A DNA stretch of 64,000 nt, from NCBI GenBank assembly GCA_963514095.1, contig OY741280.1:9437964-9501963 (forward strand), written 5' to 3'. The position numbers and the translations under genes are program-made. Source of the stretch: Eutrigla gurnardus (taxonomy: Eukaryota; Chordata; Actinopteri; Perciformes; Triglidae). Below are positions 50,265 through 62,815 of the stretch, in pieces; within the stretch, counting starts at the first letter, position 1, and each line of letters opens with the position of its first letter. The notes beneath the pieces were generated by a model, which worked only from the letters and a program-made list of their open reading frames with translations, was not told the DNA's origin and made no database searches.

Positions 50265-50775
50265 AGATCAGTGTTTAGTGTTTTACCAAAATATGACAAG
50301 GCAGCAAACAAATACAAAATGTAATATTTAGATTGTAATTGGGAGTTAATCACATGCACACAGATATGTGGAGCCTCTAAGTAAAACAATCATGTACGTG
50401 GATGAATGACTGGCGGCCACTTTTGGAGCTGCTGTCTGCCGATAAAGATAGTTTGTAAAACGTCCCACCTGCACCGATTAATCAGCCAAAGAGATTACCC
50501 AGTCAACCTTTACCAGAAACATCACCGACTCCCAACTTTTAATTTCAGGTGTTTCCACATATCCCTCTTAGACTTTAAATTTGACATTTAAATCATGACA
50601 GCTTCTAATTAAATAAGTCCCAAACAAGTTTTTCCAATTCAGACAATTTTTTTTTCACATCCATAAAGATTCAAATTAGGTGATGCCGAAGGCCTTTCTT
50701 TTGTCAAATGTAAAAATATTGATGTGAACAATTTTGTGGAATGGGAAAGTTAACTAAATATGTATCTTTTTTTTA

Positions 50776-50908
<133 letters not shown>

Positions 50909-51633
50909 ATCAGTGCACTGCAATTCCAGGTTCCATTTCACCTCTCTTTCAAAGTTATTGGTCACAATATTCTCTCCGATTGCTTTATAACCAGAGCTGG
51001 GGGGAAAGGCTAACATCTTAGACTGGATATTATTCATCTTCATTGTCAGTAACAGGAAGATACATTTGTCTCCTTTTCTCCAAAAGCACATTTCCGGGTC
51101 TTACTCCACGTTCTCCAATTATCACCCTCGGTAGCATTACTCATGTTTCATTTTGTTTATTTGTTCACTCATTCTGGCACTTCTTTGTAATCTCAGTCTG
51201 AAAGCCCATATCAAGAATGTCACAGAATGGTAGCTGTTAGAATTCTTGTATTATCATAAGCCATAAGACAGTATCACCAGCTGCATACATCACTGGAATA
51301 AGGTTCTAACAGTATGTTTATCCCAAAAACGATACTGTTGCTGACAGAAAATGGGAGTATAATGGACATTCCCATTCAAATCAATGTAGCAGGAAGGTCA
51401 ATGTGGTGAGCCATTGCAACCACTAGTCTCCTGACTCACCATTGTTCCAGAGAAGGGCACGCTAGCACTCACAGAAATCAATCATGGTAGAGTTTATATT
51501 TAAGCATATACATCTATTAGATTTTATTTAAATTAAATATTTTTTAAATGTATGTATTGCAATTAATTATAATCTGTATAATTCTGTCAATTCTAAAATA
51601 TATTAAATGTAATTAACAAGGAGCTTACTGCGC

Positions 51634-51634
<1 letters not shown>

Positions 51635-51716
<82 letters not shown>
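51635..51716 (+). repeat. CA microsatellite
   Basis: About 41 uninterrupted AC units. Confidence 0.97.
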
Positions 51717-51718
<2 letters not shown>

Positions 51719-51989
51719 AAAGTTCATGTGATTTTAAAATTGTTTAAGATATCAAAGCTAAAATTTTTGAGTCAATAGGATAAATTCATTGATAACAGAA
51801 AATACAAATGGCCTAACATTTCTGATCTTGTAGAAGGTTGGGTGTGTGGGTTTTTCAGTAGTGCTGTAGATTATACATGCACTTTGAAAACTGATGTCTT
51901 TGTAGCCATGTAGAACTTGTTTTTTGTTTGTTAATAACATACTGTGACTGACTTATTGTTCTTTGTATTCATTCACAGGTGCTGTTTTA

Positions 51990-52215
51990 ATGTGGCCATG
52001 CAGATTGTGTGACAGTATATTATCTTCAAGGTATGAGTTAATAAAACACTTCAGGCTAAGACATTTCCACCATGCCCGCACATGCAAATATCCCTGTATA
52101 TATGTAGAGTGTCCTTGCACATTCACAACCTGGAAGAACCTTTTGACTCACATATATCGACAACACAGAAAGCTAGAAACAGCAGTTGCTCAGTCAACTA
52201 CATTCAACTACACAT
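51990..52215 (+). pseudogene. Two-C2H2 zinc-finger exon, SAMD3-like family (partial gene)
   Basis: ATG at 51990 lies 12 bases after a good acceptor (ATTCACAG, ending 51978) and the frame reaches a donor (CACAT/GTAAGT at 52216). The ~75 residues start MWPCRLC and form two C2H2-type fingers: CRLC-X12-H-X4-H (residues ~4-25) and C-X4-C-X12-H-X4-H (~35-58). This matches the N-terminus I associate with a large, poorly characterised teleost gene family often annotated 'sterile alpha motif domain-containing protein 3-like'. Its function is unknown to me. In that family a long central exon follows. Here only about 480 bases separate it from the last-exon-like piece, so the central part is missing. 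It is a decayed or internally deleted copy, or an unusual short isoform. Confidence 0.55.
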
Positions 52216-52310
52216 GTAAGTCAGTCTCTTATGTTTCATGTGCACCATTAAATATTCACTAAATTAAAGGATTACCGTAAGAATATTAATTTTAAGCAAT
52301 GAGACACGAC

Positions 52311-52361
52311 ATGCCATTCTTTACGGCACAGAGTAACCACAAACATGGTAAAGAATGGCAT
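52311..52361. repeat. 14-bp inverted repeat in the intron-like gap
   Basis: ATGCCATTCTTTAC (52311-52324) pairs perfectly with GTAAAGAATGGCAT (52348-52361) over a 23-base loop. It lies between the two SAMD3-like exon pieces. Confidence 0.85.
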
Positions 52362-52697
52362 CGAGATATTTTGACACAACCCTCATTGTGATCAACAATG
52401 CTCAAACACCACTTTTTTTTAATCATATTTAAATTGTTGATGATCATTGAATGTACAACTCTATTTATACATAATGTGACTTTTTGTTTTGTTTTCCAGG
52501 CTTTTAGGGAGTCAAAGATCTTGAGGTCATTGTAACTTTGAACTCCATCCCATTCTCATGAACGCTATATCTACAGTGCCTTATGGGAATTTTTTCAAAT
52601 TAACATGCACTTGGCCTCAATGATGAGCTGCTTAGAATTTGGTGGTCAAAGGTAAGGGTGACACAGCTCATTGTTCTCTGTTCCCTCCATCTTTCAG

Positions 52698-53024
52698 GAC
52701 ATCGAATGCAGTGAGGCCGAGGCAGATGTCGCAGGGACAACCATGGCAATCTACACCGTTCAAGCTGAGGGTGATGATCATGATGGTCCTGGTGGACTCT
52801 TTGCAGATGTCGGTGTGGTCCTGGAAGGGGTCGAAGTTCTCCACAACCTCCAAAGTATCAACCATGCATGCGTAATGCTTTATGGATTGATCTATGCTCT
52901 TAATCTAAGCTATCCAAAAAGCTTGAAGAATACATTCGAAGCTTACCAGAAGATCCTGATGGATCTGGAATCGTCCAAGCTTTCCCCCAAAGTACGAGCA
53001 CTGAAACTCAAATTGCTCAGGTGA
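52698..53024 (+). pseudogene. Terminal exon of the SAMD3-like family gene (partial gene)
   Basis: A pyrimidine-rich acceptor (CCATCTTTCAG, ending 52697) opens a frame of 108 residues to TGA at 53022-53024. The peptide begins DIECSEAEADVAGTTMAIY, continues VGVVLEGVEVLHNL, and has LYGLIYALNLSYPKSLKNTFE and LSPKVRALKLKLL near its end. The block GLIYALNLSYP..L..TFE..QKI.M.L...KLS.KV..LK..LL is the conserved C-terminus of the same teleost family as the zinc-finger piece upstream. Orientation, order and splice sites agree with one gene. A possible small exon between them (52500-52651, acceptor TTTTCCAG, donor GGTAAGG) has stops in the frames I read. Whether anything is transcribed cannot be judged here. 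Confidence 0.6.
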
Positions 53025-53469
53025 CTCTTTTTTGGGGTGGGGCGGTGATGGGAGGAGGAAGTACAGGAAGAGACCGCCCATACATGCCGATAACCATGTG
53101 TTTATAGTGTTCCTGTACGTTCACAACCTTGAAGATTCACACATCGAACACACAGAAAGCTAGAAACGGAGGGTGCTCAGTTAACTATGTTCTACTAATG
53201 GATCTATTAATGGATCTATTAATGTTGTTGAGCCTGTAGTCTGATCTAGATCAAAAAAGAGCAGGTCCTTCACTGCCATTGTTGGAGCAGATACTAACTT
53301 GCCGTTGTTCTATTGAAATAAGAAAACATTTTTCATGTTCCATCTATAGTATGACTTGGTTGAAGAGCTACACCTGCTGAGTACAGTGTCTGTGAGGAGC
53401 TTTAATGTTAATAAATTAGTTGAATCAACAAGGTGGTCTGATTGTATGCATCATTGAGATATTGTTGAA

Positions 53470-53770
53470 TTTCAAACAAATACACAATCATCTTGAATAG
53501 GTCACCTAATAGAGAAAATGCATTGAATATGAATCATAAAAATAATTTAAGCTTAATTGTTATGTATTTCAAAAACATACACATTAATCATCTTGAATAG
53601 GTAACCTAATAGAAAACAATTATTGGATATTAATCATAAAAATACATGAATCTAATGCATTTTGATTGAATTCAAGCTTAGTTGATATGTATCTTAAACA
53701 CATACACTTTATTCATCTTGAATAGGTAACCTAATTACTATGTAATTCAAACAAATATACTAAATGTATT
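53470..53770 (+). repeat. Degenerate tandem repeat, ~100-125 bp unit, 3-4 copies
   Basis: The word TCTTGAATAGGT(C/A)ACCTAAT recurs at 53491, 53591 and 53716. Each is preceded by a TGTATTTCAAAC-ACATACAC-like segment, and a fourth eroded leading segment follows near 53739. Spacing is 100 then 125 bases. Confidence 0.8.
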
Positions 53771-54096
53771 CTAAATATATAATCTGAATAATATGCATTT
53801 AAATTCAATAAATTATATTAATACTGAATACATAAACCTGGGGAATATGCATTTCAAATGAATAGGCTTTATTACACTGATGCATATGGATCATGTAAAG
53901 TTTATTAGGTAGGTTTATGTTCAAAATATTTAAAAAATCAAATGGAACTTTGTTATTAATTATTTTACATAAATCTTAACAGTTGGGGTTAAATATTTCT
54001 GTGAGTGTACATAGCTAAATAGTTGTGTCCGCCTTCTTACCAGTGAGCGACCCCACTGATGTGTCACCATGTAATGATCGCCATTTTCTTTTGTAG

Positions 54097-54306
54097 TGGT
54101 CCATATGTCTATGGTTGCACCAAAACCCATTCATTTATCAATCCCCCTCATTTGACCCGACACAGGCAGGACCAAAATGTTCTCAGTGAAATTGCATCCG
54201 AGTCGGGGTCCATCCCATTGAGACGCAAGCCAAGACGCAAGCTAGAACATGTGATCAAAGAAGTAGAGGGAAATGGCCACAGGCGCTCATTAGTTGGTGG
54301 CAGATA
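54097..54306 (+). other. Unassigned exon-like open frame
   Basis: After an acceptor-like TTTTCTTTTGTAG (ending 54096), a frame runs 68 residues to TAA at 54305-54307. It contains a basic LRRKPRRKLEHVIKEVEGN stretch. I do not recognise it. It lies 1.1 kb downstream of the SAMD3-like terminal exon on the same strand and could be part of a neighbouring transcript or chance. Confidence 0.2.
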
Positions 54307-57300
54307 ATGCTGCTGCAAGTGTCGCAATTTGTTCTCTATTCAGGTCAGTTTCGATTGACAGCATGTTATATTGACTCTGATAATAAGGTTAAGATCAGAT
54401 TTTTTTTATTGAACCCTACCAAACAGTTTTGTTTCCTAACCTAACGGGGTAGTTTTGATTTGTCCATCAACCATGTGTTATGTTTGGAAACACAATGAAG
54501 AGTGCAGTTAAGTTGTATGGGGGCTTATTTTTTTAGGAGACAGGGTTGGGATCTCCATCTAGTTAACACAGGCCTTGACCCATCCTTTATGGAAAATTAA
54601 TTTATGAACTGCATATTTGATTTGGCATAGGACGCAGCCACCGTGCAACACACACAACCCTATGTGCTGCAATCAATCTCCTTATTTACGCTGTCGTCAT
54701 GGCAACTAAATACTTCATAACAACCAAAACAGTGCAAGCTTGTAGTACTAGAAGAGAGAAAGAATTACAGCTGCTGTTATAGATGTTTCAGGTATATACC
54801 ACCTGTCAAATGACTGGTAATTCTCATATCCATTCCTGATTGTGTGAAGTGTTGGATATCCTTTCTTTATCATTTTTCATTGCATGTGCAGGCATGACAG
54901 CTTTAATACAACATGTATTATTTCACTATGTATTTATGCACATCTATGAATCTACTGTTGAAAGGTTGAATATATTAGCATGCATTAGCTATTAATAATC
55001 AAAACTTCTTTTAGTTTTGTGCATTGATTACAGAGGAAAGAAGATAGTGTTTTAATACTTTCAAATTAAAAAATAAATACCTAAAAATCAGAACAGATCA
55101 TTTGTCTGGATTTCACATTCTCATGACACAACTCTTGGATTGTTGTTCTTGATATGGCCGTTTTCATTTTCGAGTTCTGTCTGAAAGTTACGAAACATCA
55201 GACAGATGTCATAACCAAGTCCGAAAAGTCCATTTGTGGGAGCGCACGGCGGACCAGGCAGACAGCGAATGTTGCTGGTGAGTGTTTTGCTTTTTGCTCT
55301 CACCTTACGGCTGTCGGTTGAGTGATGACAAGCTCATACATATAAAGAATGAGGGCAAGCATTCACCAGTTGTCAAACAAATAAGATAGAAGCCAAAACA
55401 GATAAGAAAAGGGAAAGGGGCATTGTTTGTCTTCTTTTTTTTTTTTTTATGAAAGCTGGAATGAAACAATCCCCAGTGCCTGTGGTGCTTTTCTGCCAGA
55501 GAAGGACGCTGTGTGGCCCTTTAGATTTAGAAAAAAAATGCAATTGTGATATGGTTTGCGTTACTGGGGGAAATTATAATCAAAACATGTAAAAATTATG
55601 ATGTGGTGTATTAGGTGTTTCCTTAAGATTGTATAATATTTGTAAGCCAGGACAACCCCGCAACATTCATGAGTCGAGCTTTCAAACAAACCCTGAACGA
55701 ATAAATGCATTCTGTTATTTTCTTCAGTGAAACATTTTGGAGGAATTAGAGTCACTGCTGCACATCTCACTTTGCAGTAAAACGCTTGCGTTCTTATTTT
55801 GAGGCAGGAGGCCGCAGTGTTGTGTACTCTAGTTGACTTGCTGAGAGTGCAGTACTCTGGGAGCCTCTAGGCAGTGTTCAGAGGCTGGCTCGGGGGTGTT
55901 ACTTTGCTTTTCATCATTCTCAACCTTTAGAACGTGCCCATAGGAGGTGACAACGCTGTGGCTGGGAACTGGTGTTGTTGTTGTTCACCTCTGCTGCACT
56001 TTGTTCTTCTGTCCTGGCAGCTCGTTGTTGTTCTGGTCTAATGAGATCACACAGAAATAACATGGGGGCAGGGGGGGGTGTTCTGATGCGGTACCAAAGA
56101 AAGCCTATGCACAAACATATATGCACATTCTGTCTGTGGACAATAAAAGGGTTCTTTTGTGTCAGTAAGTGACACTTTGTGACTGGCTGACAGATTGACT
56201 GGTGAATTGCTGTCTGATAAATAGCAAAAAACAAAAGGTTTGACGTGAGCCATCACGTACTAATACCCCTCCCTTATGTCAGTCTGCACAGTCAGACACA
56301 ATTCACTTCTTTGAGGTGACTATGTGACAAGCACTGCTGGAGGTATTGTGCTACCTTTGTACCTTTGTTTTGTGACATTATAGTTCCTTTTGGGGGGAAA
56401 GATGACATGCCAGCTTTGAGGAGACAGCATGATGATCACTGTTCTGGGTGATATAGGCCTATACTTAAACACATGACACCGTTTTTAAACTAAATTTGAA
56501 TACACATTTTCAGATTTTGCAAAAAGAAATCCATGCAAAGGAATTGTTGTTGTAGCAGCAATTCCTCCTGTAGGTCCAGAGATCACATCTTCATAAGGGA
56601 TGATGTATGATAGCTTCTCAACAAGGGGCACATCAATATAATACTGCTGAATAAAATGGTTGTGGAAATGGTGTTGTGCGACTGATGCATGTGAGTTGTT
56701 GTGGCTGTGCTGTCTATTGTATACTGCAGGTGAATGATGGGAAATTTCTCTGATTTGTGGGGTCAATATCTGTCTGTAATCATCCGTCCATAATAAGCCA
56801 ACAGTATTTGTCCTGTTATTAACCTATCAGTCACAAACCCGGTGTAAATCGACCTCAATCCTCACTGTGTCAGCTGTAATCAATCTCTGGCCATCACAGT
56901 GGGCTTCATCCTCATTGACACAAGCTGATTTTCCCTCAGACTCACTTGAAATCATGGCAGCCCCGTCTTTGGTTGATGACATTAATATTAATATATTTGT
57001 ATTACTCGTATTATTATTATTACTATTATTGTTGTTATTATTACTAGTTATATTATAATCATTATTATTTTCAGTATTAGTATTGTTGTAATTATTATTT
57101 TCTGACAGAATTATAATAAATAAGAAATACCTGATTGCATTTGTAATGTGGCATTCCTTACACAGCATATTTAAAGTGTAACACAGGAGTGAACAGGCGT
57201 CAACTGTCTCTTTCTGTAAACTGATATAAAGTGTTAAAGCCCCGCTCTAATGACATTTGCGATCATGAAACCAGTGTGTTGATGTTAGCACTTGCAGTGA

Positions 57301-59038
57301 ATATATTTCAGACTTCTTCCTGGATATGAACATGTTTTATTACATGTCTTCCTTGCTCATCCTTAATGTGACTCAATGATACAGCGAAAACCTTTACAGA
57401 GCAAAGGTTTCTCTGTCGCCGCCTTCATTTTCACTGGTTATTTTTTTCTCCTGTCGGCTTGTTTGTTGTGGTCTGTCCTTGGGCCCTCTTCCCGGCAGTG
57501 AGTAGCTGAGTTGGAGCGAGTGCAGAAATTGCAAGAAATAGGCTCCTAGTGCACTCATGGTCTGACATCATTTCCATGCAGACATCTGGGGCCAATCAAG
57601 AAGCTGAAACGAAGCAGCGGAAGCTCAGGTGTCTGGAAGGATTTCATAATAAAGAAAAGAAACTGGAACTCAGGCGATATGAGATACACAAATGGACGGG
57701 AATGTAGGAGGACGCGCACAAGTGCAAGTGCACATGTTAATGACTTGCTTTCCGTCTAACCTTCTCTCCCTCACACACACACACACACACACAAAGCTAC
57801 AGTACAATGCTCCCCGACCGTAAAGTCCAAAGGAATGAGACTGCTTTTAGCTGCTTTGGTGTATAATGCATTTTGATCATGTCTGATCAGAATGTGTGAC
57901 ACTTTCCCTTCTCTCTCTCTCTCTTTTGCCTTTTGGGAGAATTTTAATAATAAAGAAACAATCTCTTAAAGGTGCTTTTAGTTTCTCCATTTCCTCGATT
58001 GTACACTTCAGTGAAAAGTACATCTCTGTCTTTCTGCTATTTAAGTTCATTTGAAGCACACGAGGCTTGAGGTGTTTCCAATCTGGGTGAGTCATTTTAG
58101 GTGAGGCAACGTCAGGAACAAGTTCAGCTTTTATTGCAAGTGCGTATAGTCAAATCAATCTTTTTGTTCCCCCCTGGATTTTATCCTGTTCAGCTGCAAT
58201 CAACCAAACCAGTCAATTGTGGAGATGTGAAACTTTTATGCTGTCACCTTGGCCACGACTCCGTTGTAAAAAGAGCTTTTTAATCCTCTAACAAAAGCAA
58301 CCAACGACTGTTGGCATGGGTGTTTTTTACAGAGCTCAGCTGATGAAAGATGGGAGCTTCATAAGGTAGAGAAAACAGCATCAAACGCCATTGGTCAACA
58401 ATTTGACAAGCATCTGTGATACTTGTGACTTACTCTCACATGCTCTCAGTGGGTCTTAAGATTATCAGAAAGCCCTCTCATCTAGCTAATGTACTTTTTG
58501 GCCCCCTTCATTTAGGAAAAAGGCTGCCTTGTAACACCGTATATTGTAAGGCAGCGAGCGCTCTAAACTCATCATCAGATCAGTCTATGAACAAAAGATA
58601 CATCCCCTTGTATTTATTCTGTAAGACTGATTTTTGATGTATAACAGTGTCAATATACATTTGTTTTAATTGTTGTGTCTATTTCGAGCCCACGCCAAGA
58701 CAAATTCCGATCAATGTTTCATTGACATGGTAATAAATGATAAAGATAAATTAATCTTGCATTGATCCTGGGACAAATCAAAATGTATTAAAAATAAATA
58801 CATTTTAAAAATGTGCAGAGATGGAAACGTACTTTGAATGAGACACTTTAGGCCACTCAGGCAGTCATAATGACCACAATTCTTTTCAAAGTCAGAATTT
58901 AACCTTTACAGATAACTGACATGAAGCTGATCAGCCCACCTGCAGATCTGTGCTCCTTTTTCCTCCCTTCTGCTTTGATTAGAAATACTCTTCCCTGTCA
59001 TACACACGCGCCTTCATCACATATTAATCACTGGGTTA

Positions 59039-59192
59039 AGGTGTGTTCACGCCAAACCCAAAGCGACGTGAATGGATGCAAATGAGGATCATTTTGTATT
59101 GCGGGCAGACCGAACAAACCATGACTTTGGTCTTTTAACAAATTGATGCAAGGAACTTGAAAATTAATTTTGCGTTTGGTGTGAACACACCT
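59039..59192. mobile_element. MITE with AGGTGTGTTCACGCCAAAC ends
   Basis: The left end AGGTGTGTTCACGCCAAAC (59039-59057) is matched by an inverted right end AGGTGTGTTCACACCAAACGC (59172-59192), with one mismatch in 19. The total is 154 bases with no coding. Similar 'GGTGTGTTCAC..C.AAC' ended miniature elements are common in fish. I could not define a clean target duplication. Confidence 0.7.
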
Positions 59193-60891
59193 CTAGACAC
59201 AAAAGAGAGATGAACAAAAAAAGTGCGTATCCAGAAAAATTAAAAAGCTCTACATTTCAGGACATGCATATGAATTTTGACATGTTGGCTTTAATTGGGA
59301 CTAGCTGTAGGTCAACTGAAAATCCCTCTGTTTCTATAATTATAGTGTGGGGGTTACATGGTAATGCCACATTATTTCTATGTTCATGTACTTTCTGGCT
59401 GAGCGAGACAGAAATAGTGAGAGTAGGAGAGAGAGCGAGAGAGTTTTGCAGGCCATAAATGTGGCCCAGTTAGTTTCTTGTCTTTTTCCTTTCCCAGAGA
59501 ATAGCGAAGGTCAAGGCGAGACATATTGATCCTCCATAGCTGAAATGCCAGAGAGTGCTACTTTCCTCTTACTTTCCCCTTTTGTCTTAAAGGGAAACTA
59601 ACTCATGTTCGAAAGTAAATGTCTGTCCATACGAAAGGGCTAAAATGCACGAGTCAAATGAAATGGAAATTACTAAAGATAATGTTCAAACTAATTTAGA
59701 TGAATTTCCATGCTCTATGAAATTACAAAAGGGTTATTTCTACCCAGACAATCGAACAATAAAGCATAAATCCTCTGTGATTTCAAGTATGTTTTTATAT
59801 TGTAAGCATCCAAACAGAGTCATATTAGAGAAAAATAACATTTCACTTACATTTATATTTATGATAATCTACTATAATGCCAGGACTAACAAGCTCTACC
59901 CTGCATTGATGCTGATCATTTATTTCAATGTTATCTATTTTCATGTAGGTGAAAAAGAATTGCATATTAAAGACTCTTCTAGGTTTTTGTTTTTCAAAAT
60001 GAATCACCTAGTAAATCTTCCACTGCTAACATGTGTTTCAGAATGGAAAAGCGAAACAGACATAGCAACAGTAACTAAGCAGGGTGGGGCTTGGCAAATA
60101 ATTGATTGTGATGGAAAGTAAGAAACAAGTGAGACATCACTCTACACAAAACTGGACTTATCAAAGTCAATATCTTGTGCATCCGTCAGGTAACATAAGA
60201 AAGGCTAACACTATGCACAACTTACAGGGGTAAAAACTATATAAAAATAATTCACCATCATCTCATTTGGTCCTTCCAACACTCAGATATTTCACAATCC
60301 AGCAGAGAGTTAACTTTGGCACACTATGTGGCTAAAACCTCAAAGTAAAATGTGCGGCGTTCTAATGGGCCACAAGTGCTGCTGACATTCTCCATACACC
60401 CTTTTTTAAATCACTGTCAAGGTACCTCAACTGTGTTTGCATGACACATTGAGACCTCAGTCTCCCACCATCTCGAAGATTATCTGCGTCACTAGAGAGA
60501 TCCATTTATCCCACCCACACTCATCAGCATGATCCCAGCTTCCACAAGATGTTTTTTTCACTTCCATTTGACAAAGAATCAGGTCAATCCAGAATACACA
60601 GCTGGTACAGGTACTGTATGCACTGGTTTGGCTCAGAGAGCCATCTAGTGGGCCGTGAAGGTACTGTCAAATGGTTTCGGTTACAATAAAAACATACTTT
60701 TGGTCATTTATAAAGCTAGTTATTTTTATATCCAAATGTGCTCAATTAACATGAGTATAAACCCTCAAAATAAAATGAATTTAAAGACCAGTTACATTTG
60801 AATAACACCATACATCATTGACACGACCGCTAGCTAAGGTTCCCTCGGACGCAGACAAACAAATGGAATGGTTTTACAAACCTTGCACCAG

Positions 60892-62041
60892 TGTTGGGAC
60901 CTCACTAGAAGGACTACACAATGCGGCCTACAGAAGCCTACACATGCGGCCAGGACAATGGGACAAAGGAGATAAAAAAACTACAACCACCATTTTAGTG
61001 TCACCTCCACCTGGTCACGGGATCTGACGTCACACCGCTGGCGCGCCATTGGCTGCGAACTGCATGGGACTCCAGGGGGTCCCCCGGTCCAGCCGTAAGC
61101 TATAAATCCCGCGGCCATCAGAAAAACTTTCTCTCTCCAAAGTAACTCACGTTACACCAGGAGGTGAATATAACGTCTGCAGCGCTTTTCCTTTGTCCTA
61201 GGCCACAGTCTTTTCCCCAAACTCGCTGGACGAGCAACAGACTGTTTTTATCCCTCTTTTTCTCTACTCGTTTTATTTTTCTTTTGTTTATCATTTTGGA
61301 TCCCGAGGAGACCACCGCGACAGCGCGACACTCCCGTTCCCCGCGGTAAGAAGAAACTTTCTTCGTCCCAGCTGCCAGCAGAACGGATAACTCGACCCGT
61401 CTTTGTCTGAAATCAGCTGACTAAATCGCCGAGCCACGCGATTGTTCCTGCAGAAGGAAGAAATACTAACTGTTTTCTTCAACTAATTGGATCCGGCGCT
61501 GAACCAGCGCCCCACAAACTACCGTCCGCTACCGGCGTAAAGAAACGCCATCAACGCACGGGACGGAAACCTCACATCGACGCATCTCACATCGACAAAA
61601 GTAAGAGGCTATTTGTCTGGGCAGAAGCAGAGATTCGATAGTGTAGGACATGCTTGTAATTCTTGTTAATGTGTTTTAAGTTCTGATCGCGGACCGCCGA
61701 GTCCGTTTGTTCATGTGCTGCTGTATGTGAATGTTGATTGGGTACCCACACAGCTGGGTTGATTTCTGTAACAGTGTTTTCGACTAACCTCCGCCATATT
61801 CGCGAGCTCAGAAAGCCTCTACTATCAGTTAAAAGACCGGTCTCGCGGAATAAATTCCAGTTCATTCACGCGAGCCCGTGTGATAGCAGCACGGCTTTCT
61901 GTCCCTCCGGATATCGCTCGCGCATTTTCTCTCTCTTTGTTTGTGACCCGCTAACACACATACACGCCGCACACACGTGTCCTAAGCCAGCTGTTCCCGG
62001 CGGCCGCTAGGGACATAGCTACATCTGGTGGCTACATACGG

Positions 62042-62083
<42 letters not shown>

Positions 62084-62793
62084 ACTCCGTCAGACCTCAG
62101 TGGCTCCGCCCCTGAACGCTGCGAGGAATAGCTCCACCTCTCTCTCTCTCTCTCGCTACCCCATCGAACCTCAGTGGCTCCGCCCCTGAACGCTGCGAGG
62201 AATAGCTCCATCTGGTGGCCGCCCATAGTCACCTCTCCCTCTCTCTCCCTCTCTCTCTCTCTCTCTCTCACGCACGCACACACACGCACATGCACGCACA
62301 CGCACGCACGCACACACATACGCACACACACACTCCACGTGTGTCTCTCCCTTTGTTTAAGCTTAGCTTTGTGTGTTAGGTAGTTAGGTAATAAGGCTTT
62401 GTTAATTGCAGTGTTATTGATTGTGATCATTATTACTGATTTTAATAAATCTTATTATATTATAACTAGCGGTATCTTGTGCTTGTTGTGTATATGTCAC
62501 TGGATAACAGCAGGTTGTGAAGGCTAGTGCTTGAATTTCACGCCTTTTTAATTATTCGATTGGTTTTGTACTCCTATGCCAATGATCACGATGATTGGCA
62601 TGTGAGTATAAAACCTCCATATTGAGACTGAATACAGTTTTAGGTTATCTTTTCCCTGATCCCAGGGTGGTGCCCCGTTTATTCATGATTATATCATGAT
62701 GATAGATTAAATATAATTATTAATACCGATAATCACATTGATATTGATAGTTAACTGTTGATAACCAAATCTGCCCCTGCTACAACCCCAACA
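60892..62793 (+). mobile_element. 5' LTR of a Gypsy-like retrotransposon
   Basis: The LTR is 1,902 bases, TGTTGGGACC...CCCCAACA, and is homologous throughout to the solo LTR at 17806-19710. A TATA-type box, TATAAATC, is at 61101-61108 and a polyadenylation signal AATAAA at 62444-62449. It contains CT arrays and a 75-base duplicated module: CTCAGTGGCTCCGCCCCTGAA begins at 62096 and again at 62171. The 3' LTR must lie beyond the window, so the target duplication (CCAG at 60888-60891 on this side) cannot be confirmed. Confidence 0.92.
62040..62345 (+). repeat. CT arrays and 75-bp module duplication in the LTR
   Basis: CT arrays lie at 62045-62078, 62139-62153 and 62235-62269. They are interleaved with two copies of a GGCTCCGCCCCTGAACGCTG module (75-base spacing) and followed by CA/CACG repeats (62270-62333). 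The solo LTR has one module copy and one long CT array. Confidence 0.9.
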
Positions 62794-62797
62794 TAAT

Positions 62798-62815
62798 TGG
62801 GGATCCAAACCGCGG
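62798..62815 (+). promoter_or_regulatory. Candidate primer-binding site
   Basis: TGGGGATCCAAACCGCGG lies four bases after the LTR end, where the tRNA primer-binding site of an LTR element is expected and where a TGG start is usual. I cannot assign the primer tRNA from memory. Confidence 0.5.

Larger units (their letters stand above)
53025..60888. other. Non-coding stretch
   Basis: Includes a degenerate tandem repeat (53470-53770), an exon-like frame at 54097-54306, ATT-rich DNA (57000-57100), a short CA array (57773-57793) and a MITE (59039-59192). The 158-codon frame at 59645-60121 shows no domain or splice context. No gene is supported. Confidence 0.4.

Noticed and set aside
53470..53770. 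CRISPR-like spaced repeats
   Set aside because: Only three degenerate copies with uneven 100-125 base spacing in a vertebrate context; an eroded tandem repeat is the simpler reading.
56485..56766. 93-codon minus-strand frame with His-rich start
   Set aside because: Begins at a TTG, no family resemblance and no splice sites that I trust.
59645..60121. 158-codon open frame on the plus strand
   Set aside because: AT-rich, hydrophobic patches only, no motif; likely chance.
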